A DNA stretch of 64,000 nt from an uncultured Roseibium sp. GTDB taxonomy: Bacteria > Pseudomonadota > Alphaproteobacteria > Rhizobiales > Stappiaceae. The stretch's first letter is position 1. Every line of letters begins with the position of its first letter. Made by a program: the position numbers and the translations under genes. The DNA is taken from positions 4,500,001 through 4,564,000 of the forward strand of contig NZ_OY769915.1 in assembly GCF_963669205.1 (NCBI RefSeq), read 5' to 3'. Shown in pieces: positions 44,501 through 51,883 of the stretch. The notes beneath the pieces are model-generated. The model did not search any database, had not been told where the DNA came from, and worked only from the letters and a program-made list of their open reading frames with translations.

Positions 44501-44965
44501 GTCATTCGCATCCCCGTCGCCGTTTAGATCAACCGTTCTGTAAATCGCATCCTGTGGTGTCGACGAGGTTCCTGCGTTGGTCACATAAATTGCACCGTCC
44601 GCGCCCTCGTAGATGCCGTTTGGCGTGATAGTTGAAAAACTGGCCGCATTGTCTTCGGAAAACCAGACCTGCGCCTCGCCTTCATCCTGGGCATCGCCGT
44701 CATTGTTTTTGTCATTCAATTTGAACACCGCATCTGCCGTGCCGTCTCCGACATAGACGGACTTGTCGGACGCCTGGTGCACTGTGAAAACATTGTTTGT
44801 CGGAAGCGTCAGACCGGACGCATTGGTCTCATCGAAATAGACCGTTGTCTCGCCGGAACGCGATGCGGTCCCATCACCGTCAATGTCCTGAAGAAGAAGG
44901 AGTTGATCCAGACGCTGGTCGCCAACCAGAATACCATTTTGAACGCGAGAAATAAGACGTGCCAT
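41597..44965 (-). CDS. Large RTX protein with seven RCC1-like repeats
   Basis: 1122 residues from the ATG at 44965, with GGGGAG upstream. There is no Sec signal; the C-terminal RTX repeats imply type I secretion. Residues about 20-350 contain six calcium-loop repeats (DIDGDGTASRSGE, DLNGDGDANDAGE and similar). About 362-748 hold seven RCC1-type repeats (GENVVGQLGIG, GTNSNGQLGLG, GSNSDGRLGFS), enough for one seven-bladed propeller. An Ig-like adhesion domain follows (ASPSDNERDVSNDSVLVLEF, about 750-865). About 875-1038 are RTX nonapeptides (GGNGNDKLN, GGAGDDELE). No type I secretion genes are nearby. Extracellular calcium-dependent adhesin is the likely type; the target is unknown. Confidence 0.88.
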   Translation of the reverse strand: MARLISRVQNGILVGDQRLDQLLLLQDIDGDGTASRSGETTVYFDETNASGLTLPTNNVFTVHQASDKSVYVGDGTADAVFKLNDKNNDGDAQDEGEAQVWFSEDNAASFSTITPNGIYEGADGAIYVTNAGTSSTPQDAIYRTVDLNGDGDANDAGEATLWLDVQTVIDTAVPFDISFDGNVAYLNDLTGAATDAIYRIEDKNGDGSIQEDEVQTFISDDMNFGAPVDIANATSVDGSLYTLTWFPASGEISKLYRLTDLDGSGQIDNQSEAGEVWNASAMPEGFGAEIGFSVAADEDGNLSLTANTFSGVNNVVRLSDLNGDGDYLDAGETSVFGSSSYDDQLNRPRAVEFYEGKAEVSNATAGAGNHFSVFLDTETNTLYTSGENVVGQLGIGTTGFDVKTPVEVKMPDGFDSKIVSVSAGLLHTTFLTEDGDVYAFGFNNRGPLGTGDEETRTTATLVEALEDVDIVTIENGNGVSYAISDTGKLYAWGTNSNGQLGLGDQDERLEPTVVEALSNETVVLVSSGTSFTLALTADGQVWAFGSNTDGQLGSPDALEDDGSPARRSTEPVLVEGLPSNINSVTADTKTSYAVTDDGRVFGWGESRYGQLLQGTDKGDGTFEVDTADVLAPVELTGLPGNVVEVKGGARWAAALTEDGDVYVWGPNDEGPSGGLDGDPATETEASFYPTLIPELDDVNIVELHTGPNSLIAVADDGSIFTWGSNSDGRLGFSSDGSVYFPVEISLAGDADPFLVSASPSDNERDVSNDSVLVLEFTEEVEAGEGFLTLVNRDTGEKTLIDVTDERLVQFNGTEIVVTPPAHLDADNRYYVEIEDGAFVDLDGNGFEGIAEGDTSTFNFTTAETEAASEPQKGTRNDDLLRGGADDDRINGRDGDDIISGAGGDDKLNGGWGDDDLLGGNGNDKLNGGWGDDNLLGGNGNDKLNGGWGEDNLSGGAGNDRLSGGWSDDVLDGGADDDRLDGGAGDDELEGGSGDDRLRGGTGNDALSGGDDNDRLEGGSGNDILAGGAGDDLLIGGWGQDTFVFDGGNDIIKDFDPGYDWWFWSKPGDTVSISIDGIEDFDDLMATATQQGRNTVFEFSDTDSLILKNTFVFCLDGDDFQFV
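42119..42262. repeat. 54-bp tandem repeat inside the RTX gene
   Basis: About 2.6 near-identical 54-bp units, each coding 18 residues (two RTX nonapeptides, NDKLNGGWG + DDNLLGGNG type). The identity is higher than for the other RTX repeats, which suggests recent duplication and possible length variation. Confidence 0.7.
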
Positions 44966-45334
44966 GACAGGCTCCCCACCAAATTGAACAGATTTGCCTG
45001 GCGAATTTGCTGGGTGTTGCGCGACCAATTATTTCCAACGGTTCCGATTGTCAATCCACACCATTAAAATTTGAGTCATTTTTTCAACTTTAGAATTATT
45101 CCATATTTATCAGACAGATGAAATATTTCGTCACGTTAGAGTTGGGCCGAATTCATACCTCCGGCTCCAGGGTTTCCTAATCCTGAAAACACCTCGGATA
45201 CCAGCCATTGGAATGCAAAACACCTCGCCTGCCTCAGCATCCGGCAGACCAGAAATTCGTAACTTGACGTTAGGGAAATTAAGAGCCTCAATAGTCGTCG
45301 CCAGAAACGGTGTCGGACAGTATGGGGGAGCGAT
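44966..45334. other. Divergent spacer RTX gene / TPR gene
   Basis: About 369 bases, AT-richer than the genes. It should hold both promoters. No ORF or strong operator seen. Confidence 0.5.
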
Positions 45335-46975
45335 ATGGACTTTGATCTCGGGACCTATTCAAGAAAGATCACCACGCAGTCTCCGGAGGCCCAGCAACAG
45401 TTCGACAACGGCTTGATCTGGCTCTACGGCTACAACCATGAAGCAGCGGCCGTCTGTTTCGAAAAGGCGCTTGCCAGCGACCCCGGCTGCGGAATGGCTT
45501 ATTGGGGATTGGCCTATGCCATCGGGCCGAACTACAACAAGCCCTGGGAATTCTTCGAACCCGACGAACGCGTTTCCATGTTGCAGAAGGCCAGGGAAAC
45601 CGTGGCTGCAGGACTGGCGCTGAAAGACAGTCTGCAACCGGTTGAAACGGCGCTGATCGAGGCGATCGGCAAACGCTTTCCGGAGAACCCCGAAGTCGAG
45701 GACTACCTTCCCTGGCACGATGCCTTTTCAGATGCCATGCGGATCGTTCATGCCACGCACGGCGACGATCTCGACGTCGTGACTGTGTTTGCCGAAGCGC
45801 TGATGAACCGGTCGCCCTGGCAACTCTGGGACCTGAAAGAGGGAAAACCCGCCGAAGGAGCGTCAACGTTGGAGGCCCAGGCAGCGCTGGAACGCGTCTT
45901 TGAAGACCGCGGTGATGCCTGGGACCATCCGGGCCTTCTGCACATGTACATCCATCTCATGGAAATGTCGCCAACCCCGGAAAAGGCACTGAAACACGGC
46001 GACCGTCTCGTCGACCTGGTGCCGGACAGCGGGCATCTCTGCCACATGGCAACGCATATCGATGTCCTGTGTGGTGACTACCAGAATGTCGTCTGGCGCA
46101 ACCACCGGGCTGCCGAAGTCGACCGGAAATACGAAGAGGTCGCCGGGCCGCAGAATTTTTATACGCTCTACCGGATCCACAACGTGCATTTCGAGGCCTA
46201 CGGCGCCATGTTCCTCGGCCAGCCGGACAAGGCCCTTGCGGCATCGGAAGAACTGATGCGCATGCTGCCCGACGAGGTCGTGCGTTTCTTCCCCGACCTG
46301 TTCGAGTCCTTTTACGGCAAGAAGATACACGTCATGGTCCGGTTCGGTCAGTGGCAGGACATTCTGGACGAGCCGCTTCCCGGCGACCGGGAACTCTACA
46401 GCTATACGACTGCTGCGATCCTGCAGGCACGCGTGGTCGCGCTTGCCAATCTGGGCCGTCTTGAAGACGCGGCGGCTGAACGGGAACGGGCCCTTGCCGC
46501 ACGCAACGCGGTGCAGGAAAGCCGCATGGTCTTCAACAACACCGCGGACGATGTTCTTGCCATCGGTGAAGCCATGATGGACGGCGAACTTGCCTTCAAG
46601 TCGGGCCGAAGGGACGAGGGGCTTGATCACCTGCGCCGGTCCGTCGAACTCGATGACAGTCTCATGTACGACGAACCCTGGGGATGGATGCAACCGACCC
46701 GTCACGCTCTTGGGGCATTGTTGCTGGAAGACGGTCGGTTCGAGGAAGCCGAAGGTGTCTACCGCGCCGATCTCGGCCTTGATGATACGCTCGCAAGGGC
46801 CTGTCAGCATCCCCAGAACATCTGGAGCCTGCACGGCCTGCATGAGTGCCTGGTCAGACGCGGCGCGCTGACGGAGGCCACGCACGTGAAGCTGCTGCTG
46901 GACAAGGCCGCCGCGCGCGCGACCGTACCCGTCCACGCCTCCTGTTACTGCCGGAACCGGGCGAAGGCAGCCTGA
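45335..46975 (+). CDS. Tetratricopeptide-repeat protein of unknown function
   Basis: 546 residues, no signal peptide, so cytoplasmic. It contains several TPR-like helical pairs, for example FDNGLIWLYGYNHEAAAVCF (about 23-42), ALGALLLEDGRFEEAEGVYR (near 465) and LHGLHECLVRRGALTEA (near 510). A family-type block is GHLCHMATHIDVLCGDYQ (about 233), resembling the HMPSHI motif of large bacterial TPR proteins. The C-terminal HASCYCRNR might bind metal. Function is unknown; it stands alone after the divergent spacer. Confidence 0.7.
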   Translation: MDFDLGTYSRKITTQSPEAQQQFDNGLIWLYGYNHEAAAVCFEKALASDPGCGMAYWGLAYAIGPNYNKPWEFFEPDERVSMLQKARETVAAGLALKDSLQPVETALIEAIGKRFPENPEVEDYLPWHDAFSDAMRIVHATHGDDLDVVTVFAEALMNRSPWQLWDLKEGKPAEGASTLEAQAALERVFEDRGDAWDHPGLLHMYIHLMEMSPTPEKALKHGDRLVDLVPDSGHLCHMATHIDVLCGDYQNVVWRNHRAAEVDRKYEEVAGPQNFYTLYRIHNVHFEAYGAMFLGQPDKALAASEELMRMLPDEVVRFFPDLFESFYGKKIHVMVRFGQWQDILDEPLPGDRELYSYTTAAILQARVVALANLGRLEDAAAERERALAARNAVQESRMVFNNTADDVLAIGEAMMDGELAFKSGRRDEGLDHLRRSVELDDSLMYDEPWGWMQPTRHALGALLLEDGRFEEAEGVYRADLGLDDTLARACQHPQNIWSLHGLHECLVRRGALTEATHVKLLLDKAAARATVPVHASCYCRNRAKAA

Positions 46976-47496
46976 CGGGCGCATCCGCTTCGGCAAACAC
47001 CTTCAATCGCGCCTGCCAAGGAAAGCGGGTCGCTTGACATGGACGTTTCGCCGTCCGGGCGAAATCGCCACGGATCGACTGCAAAGCAATGAAAATCCAA
47101 AGGAAAACGGTCCGGCTCCGGACTTTCGTCTGGAAACCGGACCGCGTGCCCGGTCCGCCCCCGGAAAAGGATCGCCTGCCCCTTGGATCGCTGAGGTCCG
47201 TGGAATGGCCTCCACGGGCGCTTTGCAGCGAGCGTTGATCCCGGTCAAGGACAGGCGTGTGATTGCCTGCCAAGTAAAGCAAGTGAGGAAACCCGCCGCA
47301 AGAGCACCGGCGTCCGGGAATGAAAGTTCGCGTGACTTAACTTGTTTGCCGTTAACACAGCTCGGGATTCCGTGGATAACCCTGGGGGTAACGTCCCTCA
47401 TCCCGGATGGGAGCGAAACAAGGAATTCGTGACATGACCATTGCCAACGACACAAAGTGGACTGATAAAGAAAAGACGGGTTTGTCGGAGGCAGCC
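46976..47496. other. Intergenic region after the TPR gene
   Basis: About 520 bases. A 132-codon open frame (47034-47432) lacks a good Shine-Dalgarno sequence and family resemblance, so I do not call it. Several GC-rich hairpins exist, for example GGACCG/CGGTCC, without T-runs. Confidence 0.5.
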
Positions 47497-47907
47497 ATGG
47501 ACATCAACCTCACACTCTCAGCAGACACGATCCGCATGTTCGTGCAGAAGGCGCGCGCCGCCGCGTCTTCGATGCGCGACACCTTCGAGGACGGCCACGA
47601 CGGCGAAGTCGAATTCGATGCGGACACGCTTGAGGAGGGTCACAATCACGACGGTCTCGCGGAGGAGGAAAGCACGGACCTTTCCGACACCGAACTGCGT
47701 GAACTGATCGAGGACCTCAATGTCGACGAGGCCGCCGGACTTGTCGCCCTTGCCTGGGTGGGCCGCGGCGACTTCGACGCCGAGGATTTTGATCAGGCCG
47801 TCGAAGAGGCCAGGGAGCGCGCGGTCGGATCGACGGCGAAGTACCTGCTGGGCATGCCCTTGCTGGCGGATTACCTTGAAGCGGGGCTCGACGCTCTCGA
47901 TCTGTGA
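47497..47907 (+). CDS. DUF3775 domain-containing protein
   Basis: 136 residues. The ATG at 47497 follows GGAGG by five bases; upstream in-frame ATGs at 47407 and 47434 are less likely. Acidic protein with MDINLTLSADTIRMFVQKAR at the start, and LSDTELRELIEDLNVDEAAG then LVALAWVGRGDFDAEDF (about 75-110), the DUF3775 pattern. No catalytic residues are known. The role is unknown. Confidence 0.8.
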   Translation: MDINLTLSADTIRMFVQKARAAASSMRDTFEDGHDGEVEFDADTLEEGHNHDGLAEEESTDLSDTELRELIEDLNVDEAAGLVALAWVGRGDFDAEDFDQAVEEARERAVGSTAKYLLGMPLLADYLEAGLDALDL

Positions 47908-48039
47908 AACGGTCCCGCGTTTCGGAGCCTCATGCGAACAGGGCTGCTGCGGTCAAAGGTGCGCGCCGGCTTTTTCTGAAACCCGCATTTCTCATTTCTT
48001 TCAACAGGTTACGAACCAAAAGCGGAAAGAAAGGCATCG

Positions 48040-48066
48040 CCGGGTGTTCCACACCCCGGTGTTTTT
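48040..48066 (+). terminator. Terminator after the DUF3775 gene
   Basis: A near-perfect stem CCGGGTGT (48040-48047) / ACACCCCGG (48051-48059, one bulge), then GTTTTT. It lies about 130 bases after the stop codon. Confidence 0.65.
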
Positions 48067-48166
48067 CTTGGGAAAACGCGCCCGTGAGTCATTTCGGGGC
48101 TTTTCGCTCGCGCCAAATTGCCTCACTCTCGCCCAAGTTCATGGTGGGACATGGGAGTTGAGGGCA

Positions 48167-48295
48167 ATGCTGCAAGACCCGGCGAACCGCGATGTATTTA
48201 CGGTACATCGCCCGTCTCCGTGGCCGTATGTCGGCGCAATGATCGCCGCAACAGCTTTGATAACAACCTTGGTTGTCGCGTTCAGCAGCGCATAA
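48167..48295 (+). CDS. Possible 42-residue membrane peptide
   Basis: A short frame from ATG 48167 to TAA 48293-48295: a hydrophilic N-terminus (MLQDPANRDVFTVHRP) and one hydrophobic helix (PYVGAMIAATALITTLVVAF). A weak GAGGG lies upstream. It lies between a terminator and the next gene. Too short to judge by family. Confidence 0.4.
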   Translation: MLQDPANRDVFTVHRPSPWPYVGAMIAATALITTLVVAFSSA

Positions 48296-48373
48296 CCCCG
48301 ACAGCTTGAGAATGTCCGGCCGATCCTGTAGCGATCGGGGAATGCTGGCAGTCCTTTTTCAGAAAGCCTCTTG

Positions 48374-49336
48374 ATGGCGATCAAACGCTTGGCCGTGCTC
48401 GATGTTGCCCGCGGCCTCGCGGTCATCGCCATGGCGATCTACCACTTCTCGTGGGATCTTTACTGGTTCGGGTTCGTTGACTGGCCGGTCGCGGACGGGC
48501 TCGGCTGGAAAACCTTTGCCGGAATGATCGCGGGAAGTTTTCTTTTTCTGGCCGGGGTGAGCCTTGATCTCGCCCATCACGAGACGATCCGATGGCGCTC
48601 CTTCTGGCGCAGGTTCTGCCTGATCGCCGCTGCCGCCGCAGGCGTTACGCTGGTCACCTATTTCACCTTCGCAAGCAGCTTCGTCCGCTTCGGCATCCTG
48701 CACTGCATCGCCGCCGCCAGCCTTGTTGCGCTCCCCTTCATCGGCCGCCCGTTCTGGATCGCGCTCATTGCCGCCGTTTTCCTGCTGACGCTGCCCTTGT
48801 GGGCAGGTTCCCCTGCCTTCGACGGTCAAATCTGGCTTTGGACCGGTCTGGGAACACCGGAATTCGGCAGCGTGGACTATGTCCCGCTGGCGCCCTGGGC
48901 CGGCGTCACCCTGACGGGTCTCGCTCTTTCCGCGGCCTTTCGGCAATCCGGGGTCTGGGCGCGACTGGGCCGTTTCTCCTTTTCCGGAACGATCGGGCAT
49001 TCGGCACGGTTCCTGGGACGGCATTCGCTTTCGATCTACCTGCTGCACCAGCCGGTTCTCTACGGCCTCGTCTGGGTCGCCGCCTCCCTTGGACCTGAAC
49101 TTGACCGCGCCGGCGACGCGTTCATCGGCAACTGTGCGAGCGCCTGCCGGGACACGCTCGGCGCATCCGACATCTGTACGGCTGCCTGTACATGCACGCT
49201 TGAGCATCTGAAAGCGGACGGCACATGGAACCTTCTTGTCGTCGAACCGGCCGACCAGTCGCTGCGCACCCGAATGAACGATCAGTATCTCGTGTGCCTT
49301 GCGGATCCGGAGCAGCGCCCGCCTGTCACCCAGTGA
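48374..49336 (+). CDS. DUF1624 membrane protein (heparan-alpha-glucosaminide N-acetyltransferase-like)
   Basis: 320 residues from the ATG at 48374 (an in-frame TTG lies just upstream). About eight membrane spans are predicted. The family start is RLAVLDVARGLAVIAMAIYH, broken as RLAVLDVARG and LAVIAMAIYHFSWDLYWFGF, with later segments FGILHCIAAASLVALPF and FLGRHSLSIYLLHQPVLYG. The last ~80 residues (EHLKADGTW and cysteine-rich NCASACRDTLG) are soluble. This family is related to acyltransferases of the HGSNAT type. The substrate is unknown. It overlaps the convergent phosphotransferase gene by 11 bases. Confidence 0.82.
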   Translation: MAIKRLAVLDVARGLAVIAMAIYHFSWDLYWFGFVDWPVADGLGWKTFAGMIAGSFLFLAGVSLDLAHHETIRWRSFWRRFCLIAAAAAGVTLVTYFTFASSFVRFGILHCIAAASLVALPFIGRPFWIALIAAVFLLTLPLWAGSPAFDGQIWLWTGLGTPEFGSVDYVPLAPWAGVTLTGLALSAAFRQSGVWARLGRFSFSGTIGHSARFLGRHSLSIYLLHQPVLYGLVWVAASLGPELDRAGDAFIGNCASACRDTLGASDICTAACTCTLEHLKADGTWNLLVVEPADQSLRTRMNDQYLVCLADPEQRPPVTQ

Positions 49337-50219
49337 CCCTGAGGACTGCGGCAAGCGCCCGGTCCCGCCGGGCATGCGCAAAGGCGAGAAAATCCATCTT
49401 GTCACTGCCCTTGAGAACCTGCTCCAGCCCCCAGAGCGCCGAGACCACGTCACATTTGGCCTTCATGATCTCCAGGTCCCGCGAAGACGGACACAGCCGT
49501 TCTCCCGCGCTGTGCCGGTAAGCCTCCAGAAAACGGGTTTCCTGCGCGGGCGAAAGCCCGTGTTCCAGGCTCGCATAGGCAAGATCCCATGCCGGCTCCG
49601 CCATCGCAGAATATTCCCAGTCGATCAGCCAGATCCGGCCGGATGCCATCAGGCAGTTTCCGGGAGACGGGTCACCGTGGCTGGGAACCCTGGGCCGGCC
49701 GTGTCCCGTCTGCTCATATGGCTGAAGCTCACGAAGCGCCGCTTCCAGCTGCGCGACATCCGCCTCCGTCTGCCTGCCGGACCCAAGTGCCCTTTTCTGG
49801 GCGGTGATCACCTGACCGGGATCCAGTGTCCCCCGAAACACCTTTCCTGACGCATGAAGCTGTCCCAGAGCGTCACCGAGATGCCCGCACAGGACCTCGG
49901 GCGGCACGCTGACGGTTTCAATCGCACGGGTCAGAAGTATCCCGCTGGCCGGATCGCAAAAGAGCGGCCCGAGGGCAACACCGAGATCCGCGGCGTACCT
50001 GATGTTTTCAGCCTCGTCGTACCGGTTCACCATACCGGCGGTTACCGCGCGTGGAAGACGGAGGAAAAACACCCCGCGCTCCGCGTCCAGCCGGTAGACC
50101 CGGTTGCTCAATCCGGCCTGGGACACCGCCCCCAGAACGGCCCCGCAAATCTCGCGAAGCTCCGGATGCGCCGCGAAGGCGGCCTGAATGTCTGGCGTCG
50201 GAGAACCGTGTTGTGGCAA
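49326..50219 (-). CDS. Choline-kinase-like phosphotransferase
   Basis: 297 residues starting at a TTG at 50219; no better start is visible, and the first ~20 residues are uncertain. The aminoglycoside/choline kinase fold shows NRVYRLDAERGVFFLRLP near the N-terminus. The catalytic SHGDPSPGNCLM (about 180) and the metal-binding WLIDWEYSAMAEPAWDL (about 196) follow. Resembles LicA/choline kinases used in phosphocholine decoration, or thiamine kinases; the substrate cannot be fixed. A DUF1624 acyltransferase-like gene is its convergent neighbour. Confidence 0.82.
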   Translation of the reverse strand: MPQHGSPTPDIQAAFAAHPELREICGAVLGAVSQAGLSNRVYRLDAERGVFFLRLPRAVTAGMVNRYDEAENIRYAADLGVALGPLFCDPASGILLTRAIETVSVPPEVLCGHLGDALGQLHASGKVFRGTLDPGQVITAQKRALGSGRQTEADVAQLEAALRELQPYEQTGHGRPRVPSHGDPSPGNCLMASGRIWLIDWEYSAMAEPAWDLAYASLEHGLSPAQETRFLEAYRHSAGERLCPSSRDLEIMKAKCDVVSALWGLEQVLKGSDKMDFLAFAHARRDRALAAVLRVTG

Positions 50220-50261
50220 AAGCGGGTGTGTTTCGTTAGCTCTTGTGGAAAGTCAGACGCC

Positions 50262-50555
50262 ATGACGGACGTCCCCTCGCCCCATATCATCATCACCTAT
50301 TGCCGCCAATGCAATTGGCTGCTGCGCAGTGCGTGGATGGCGCAGGAAATCCTCTCGACGTTTTCCGAAGAGACCGGGGCCGTCACGCTGGTTCCCGGCA
50401 CCGGCGGCATCTTTCAGATCACCTGCGACGGACGCATGATCTGGGACAGAAACAGGGATGGCGGGTTCCCGGAGGCAAAGCTCCTCAAGCAGCGCCTTCG
50501 CGACCGCCTGTGGCCGGACAGGGACCTTGGACACGCCGACCGGGAAAAACCCTGA
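50262..50555 (+). CDS. SelT/SelW/SelH-family redox protein
   Basis: 97 residues from the ATG at 50262. The Rdx thioredoxin-like fold has the CxxC motif near the start (ITYCRQCNW, Cys14/Cys17) where selenoproteins have CxxU; here both are cysteines. Later segments (TGGIFQITCDGRMIWDR, FPEAKLLKQRLRDRLWP) match the bacterial SelW-like group. A redox role is inferred; no partner known. Confidence 0.88.
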   Translation: MTDVPSPHIIITYCRQCNWLLRSAWMAQEILSTFSEETGAVTLVPGTGGIFQITCDGRMIWDRNRDGGFPEAKLLKQRLRDRLWPDRDLGHADREKP

Positions 50556-50608
50556 TCCGGGCATTTTCCGGCCGGCCCGCTTTTAAGGACTGGCCTGCTC
50601 CCCCGGCG

Positions 50609-50992
50609 CTAACGTGACGTGTCCCGGGCCTCGAAAACTTCTTTTGCCGCATTGAGCCCGTTGATCGCCGCCGGCAGGCCGCCATAGACGGCCATCTGCC
50701 AGATCGCTTCGACGATTTCCTCGCGCCCGGCCCCGGCCGCCAGCGTGTGTTCGATATTGACCTTGAGCTGAGGTCCCGTCTGGCCGCCAAGCACGGTCAG
50801 CGCGGCGATCGTGCATAATTGCCGCGTCTTCAGATCCAGCCCCGGGCGCGCATAGTGACGGCCATAGGCCCATTCGATCAGGCTTTCGGCAAAGTCCGGA
50901 ACAAGGGCCCCGTATCTTTCGTCAAGGACGGTTTCAAGTTCGGGGTTCAGTCGCCGGGTCAATGCGCGACCCTTGTCCAGAGCGTTTGTCAT
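50609..50992 (-). CDS. Carboxymuconolactone decarboxylase family protein
   Basis: 127 residues. The start ATG at 50992 follows AAAGG and lies inside the 3' end of the MerR gene (59-base overlap), so the pair is translationally linked. The CMD fold includes LPNPELE-like start (RRLNPELETVLDERYGALVP), KTRQLCTIAALTVLGGQTG and VNIEHTLAAGAGREEIVEAI. There is no AhpD-type CxxC, so it is not a thiol peroxidase partner. The substrate is unknown. Confidence 0.87.
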   Translation of the reverse strand: MTNALDKGRALTRRLNPELETVLDERYGALVPDFAESLIEWAYGRHYARPGLDLKTRQLCTIAALTVLGGQTGPQLKVNIEHTLAAGAGREEIVEAIWQMAVYGGLPAAINGLNAAKEVFEARDTSR

Positions 50993-51422
50993 CGGTGCGG
51001 CCTTTCAAGCCTGGCGGTGGCCCATGTTCGGTCCGGGCACAGCTTTCAAAGGCGGGATCGACAGGCTCGCCTGCTTCCATCCTTTGGTAGAGATCGATTT
51101 TTTCGTCCAGCACAGTCAGCATGTCGGTGAGTGCAGCAATGTCGTCCGACACTTTCTGCCGGTGCTCTTCAAGCATGATCCTGCGCGCTGTCAGGGACGC
51201 TGCCCCCTTGGCACGCAGCCCGGCATATTGCTGCCGCTTGCTGATCCCCATCCCGGTGGATTTGAGCCTGGCGAGAAAGTCGATCCATCTGAGGATCGTC
51301 TCGTCATAGACGCGCCGCCCGCCCGCATCGCGTAACGCTTTCGGCAACAGGCCGATCTTTTCGTAATAACGCAGGGTGTCGGTGGAAAGGCCCGACTTTT
51401 CGGCAAGATCACCAATCCGCAT
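50934..51422 (-). CDS. MerR-family regulator
   Basis: 162 residues from the ATG at 51422, with GGAG upstream; an ATG-less extension to 51548 is not needed. The DNA-binding domain is at 1-70: MRIGDLAEKSGLSTDTLRYY, EKIGLLPKALRDAGGRRVYD, then helices. A coiled coil follows (about 75-115). The C-terminal tail (GLKGRTDDKRSGQGSRIDPA) is basic. It overlaps the downstream CMD gene and is probably autoregulated from the operator just upstream. Typical effectors of this subgroup are oxidised or electrophilic small molecules; here unknown. Confidence 0.86.
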   Translation of the reverse strand: MRIGDLAEKSGLSTDTLRYYEKIGLLPKALRDAGGRRVYDETILRWIDFLARLKSTGMGISKRQQYAGLRAKGAASLTARRIMLEEHRQKVSDDIAALTDMLTVLDEKIDLYQRMEAGEPVDPAFESCARTEHGPPPGLKGRTDDKRSGQGSRIDPATEPRT

Positions 51423-51450
51423 GACTGTCTCCGAACAGAACGATCTCACC

Positions 51451-51481
51451 CACTTACAGGTTGGAGTGCGCTCCAGGTCAA
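51451..51481 (-). promoter_or_regulatory. MerR-type promoter/operator for the MerR-CMD operon
   Basis: Read on the minus strand, TTGACC (51481-51476) is followed by the dyad TGGAG-CGCA-CTCCA and then TGTAAG (51458-51453). MerR proteins bind such dyads in spacers of 17-20 bases and activate by twisting the DNA. The 17-base spacing counted here is slightly short; a shifted -10 would give 18-19. Confidence 0.55.
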
Positions 51482-51542
51482 GACCCGGATGTCCGGTTAA
51501 CTCAAAAACCGGTCGAGTGCAGAGATCGCAAGTCAACGGACT

Positions 51543-51672
51543 TGTCATTCCGGCTGAAGCGCAGCGGAAGGCCGGAAGCTAGTAATCCCTTGTTTCTCCG
51601 TTTTCCTTCAGTCTCCGGACAATCGGGGTACCGGATCCCGGTCTTTCCGCTGCGCGTCAAACCGGGACGACA
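51543..51672. repeat. 130-nt inverted-repeat element
   Basis: Imperfect arms of about 35 bases face each other: TGTCATTCCGGCTGAAGCGC... at 51543 and its counterpart ending ACCGGGACGACA at 51672. Both arms carry GCGCAGCGGAA. The centre lies near 51605. This is the layout of a dispersed palindromic intergenic repeat (the TGTC[AG]T[TC]CCGG end is common in alphaproteobacteria, as far as I recall). There is no ORF. Confidence 0.7.
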
Positions 51673-51818
51673 AATCCGGAAAACCGATTGCAACTTGGCG
51701 AAAATCGCATGTTTTTACGCTGTCCCGGTGACATAAAAAACGAACGTACTGTCCAACCCCAACAGCGGCGGTCAAGACCTGGATGTCGGAATTCGGCAAC
51801 AAATATCCGCGTTTTTGA

Positions 51819-51834
51819 TTGATTGACCAATCAA
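51819..51834. promoter_or_regulatory. Candidate BetI operator upstream of betC
   Basis: TTGATTG-AC-CAATCAA, a perfect 7-bp inverted repeat with a two-base centre, 49 bases before the betC ATG. It resembles what I recall of BetI (choline-responsive repressor) sites. No betI gene is in this window, so the regulator would act in trans. Confidence 0.6.
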
Positions 51835-51883
51835 GAAAAAGTTACGCTTCCACCAGTTCCAGATCCGGCCACGGGGAAATGCA

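Noticed and set aside
42500..44527. 675-codon open frame on the plus strand opposite the RTX gene
   Set aside because: Antisense to a repeat-rich coding gene; Arg-rich and repeat-derived, with no Shine-Dalgarno sequence or known domain.
47034..47432. 132-codon frame between the TPR and DUF3775 genes
   Set aside because: Poor ribosome binding site, irregular composition, no recognisable domain.
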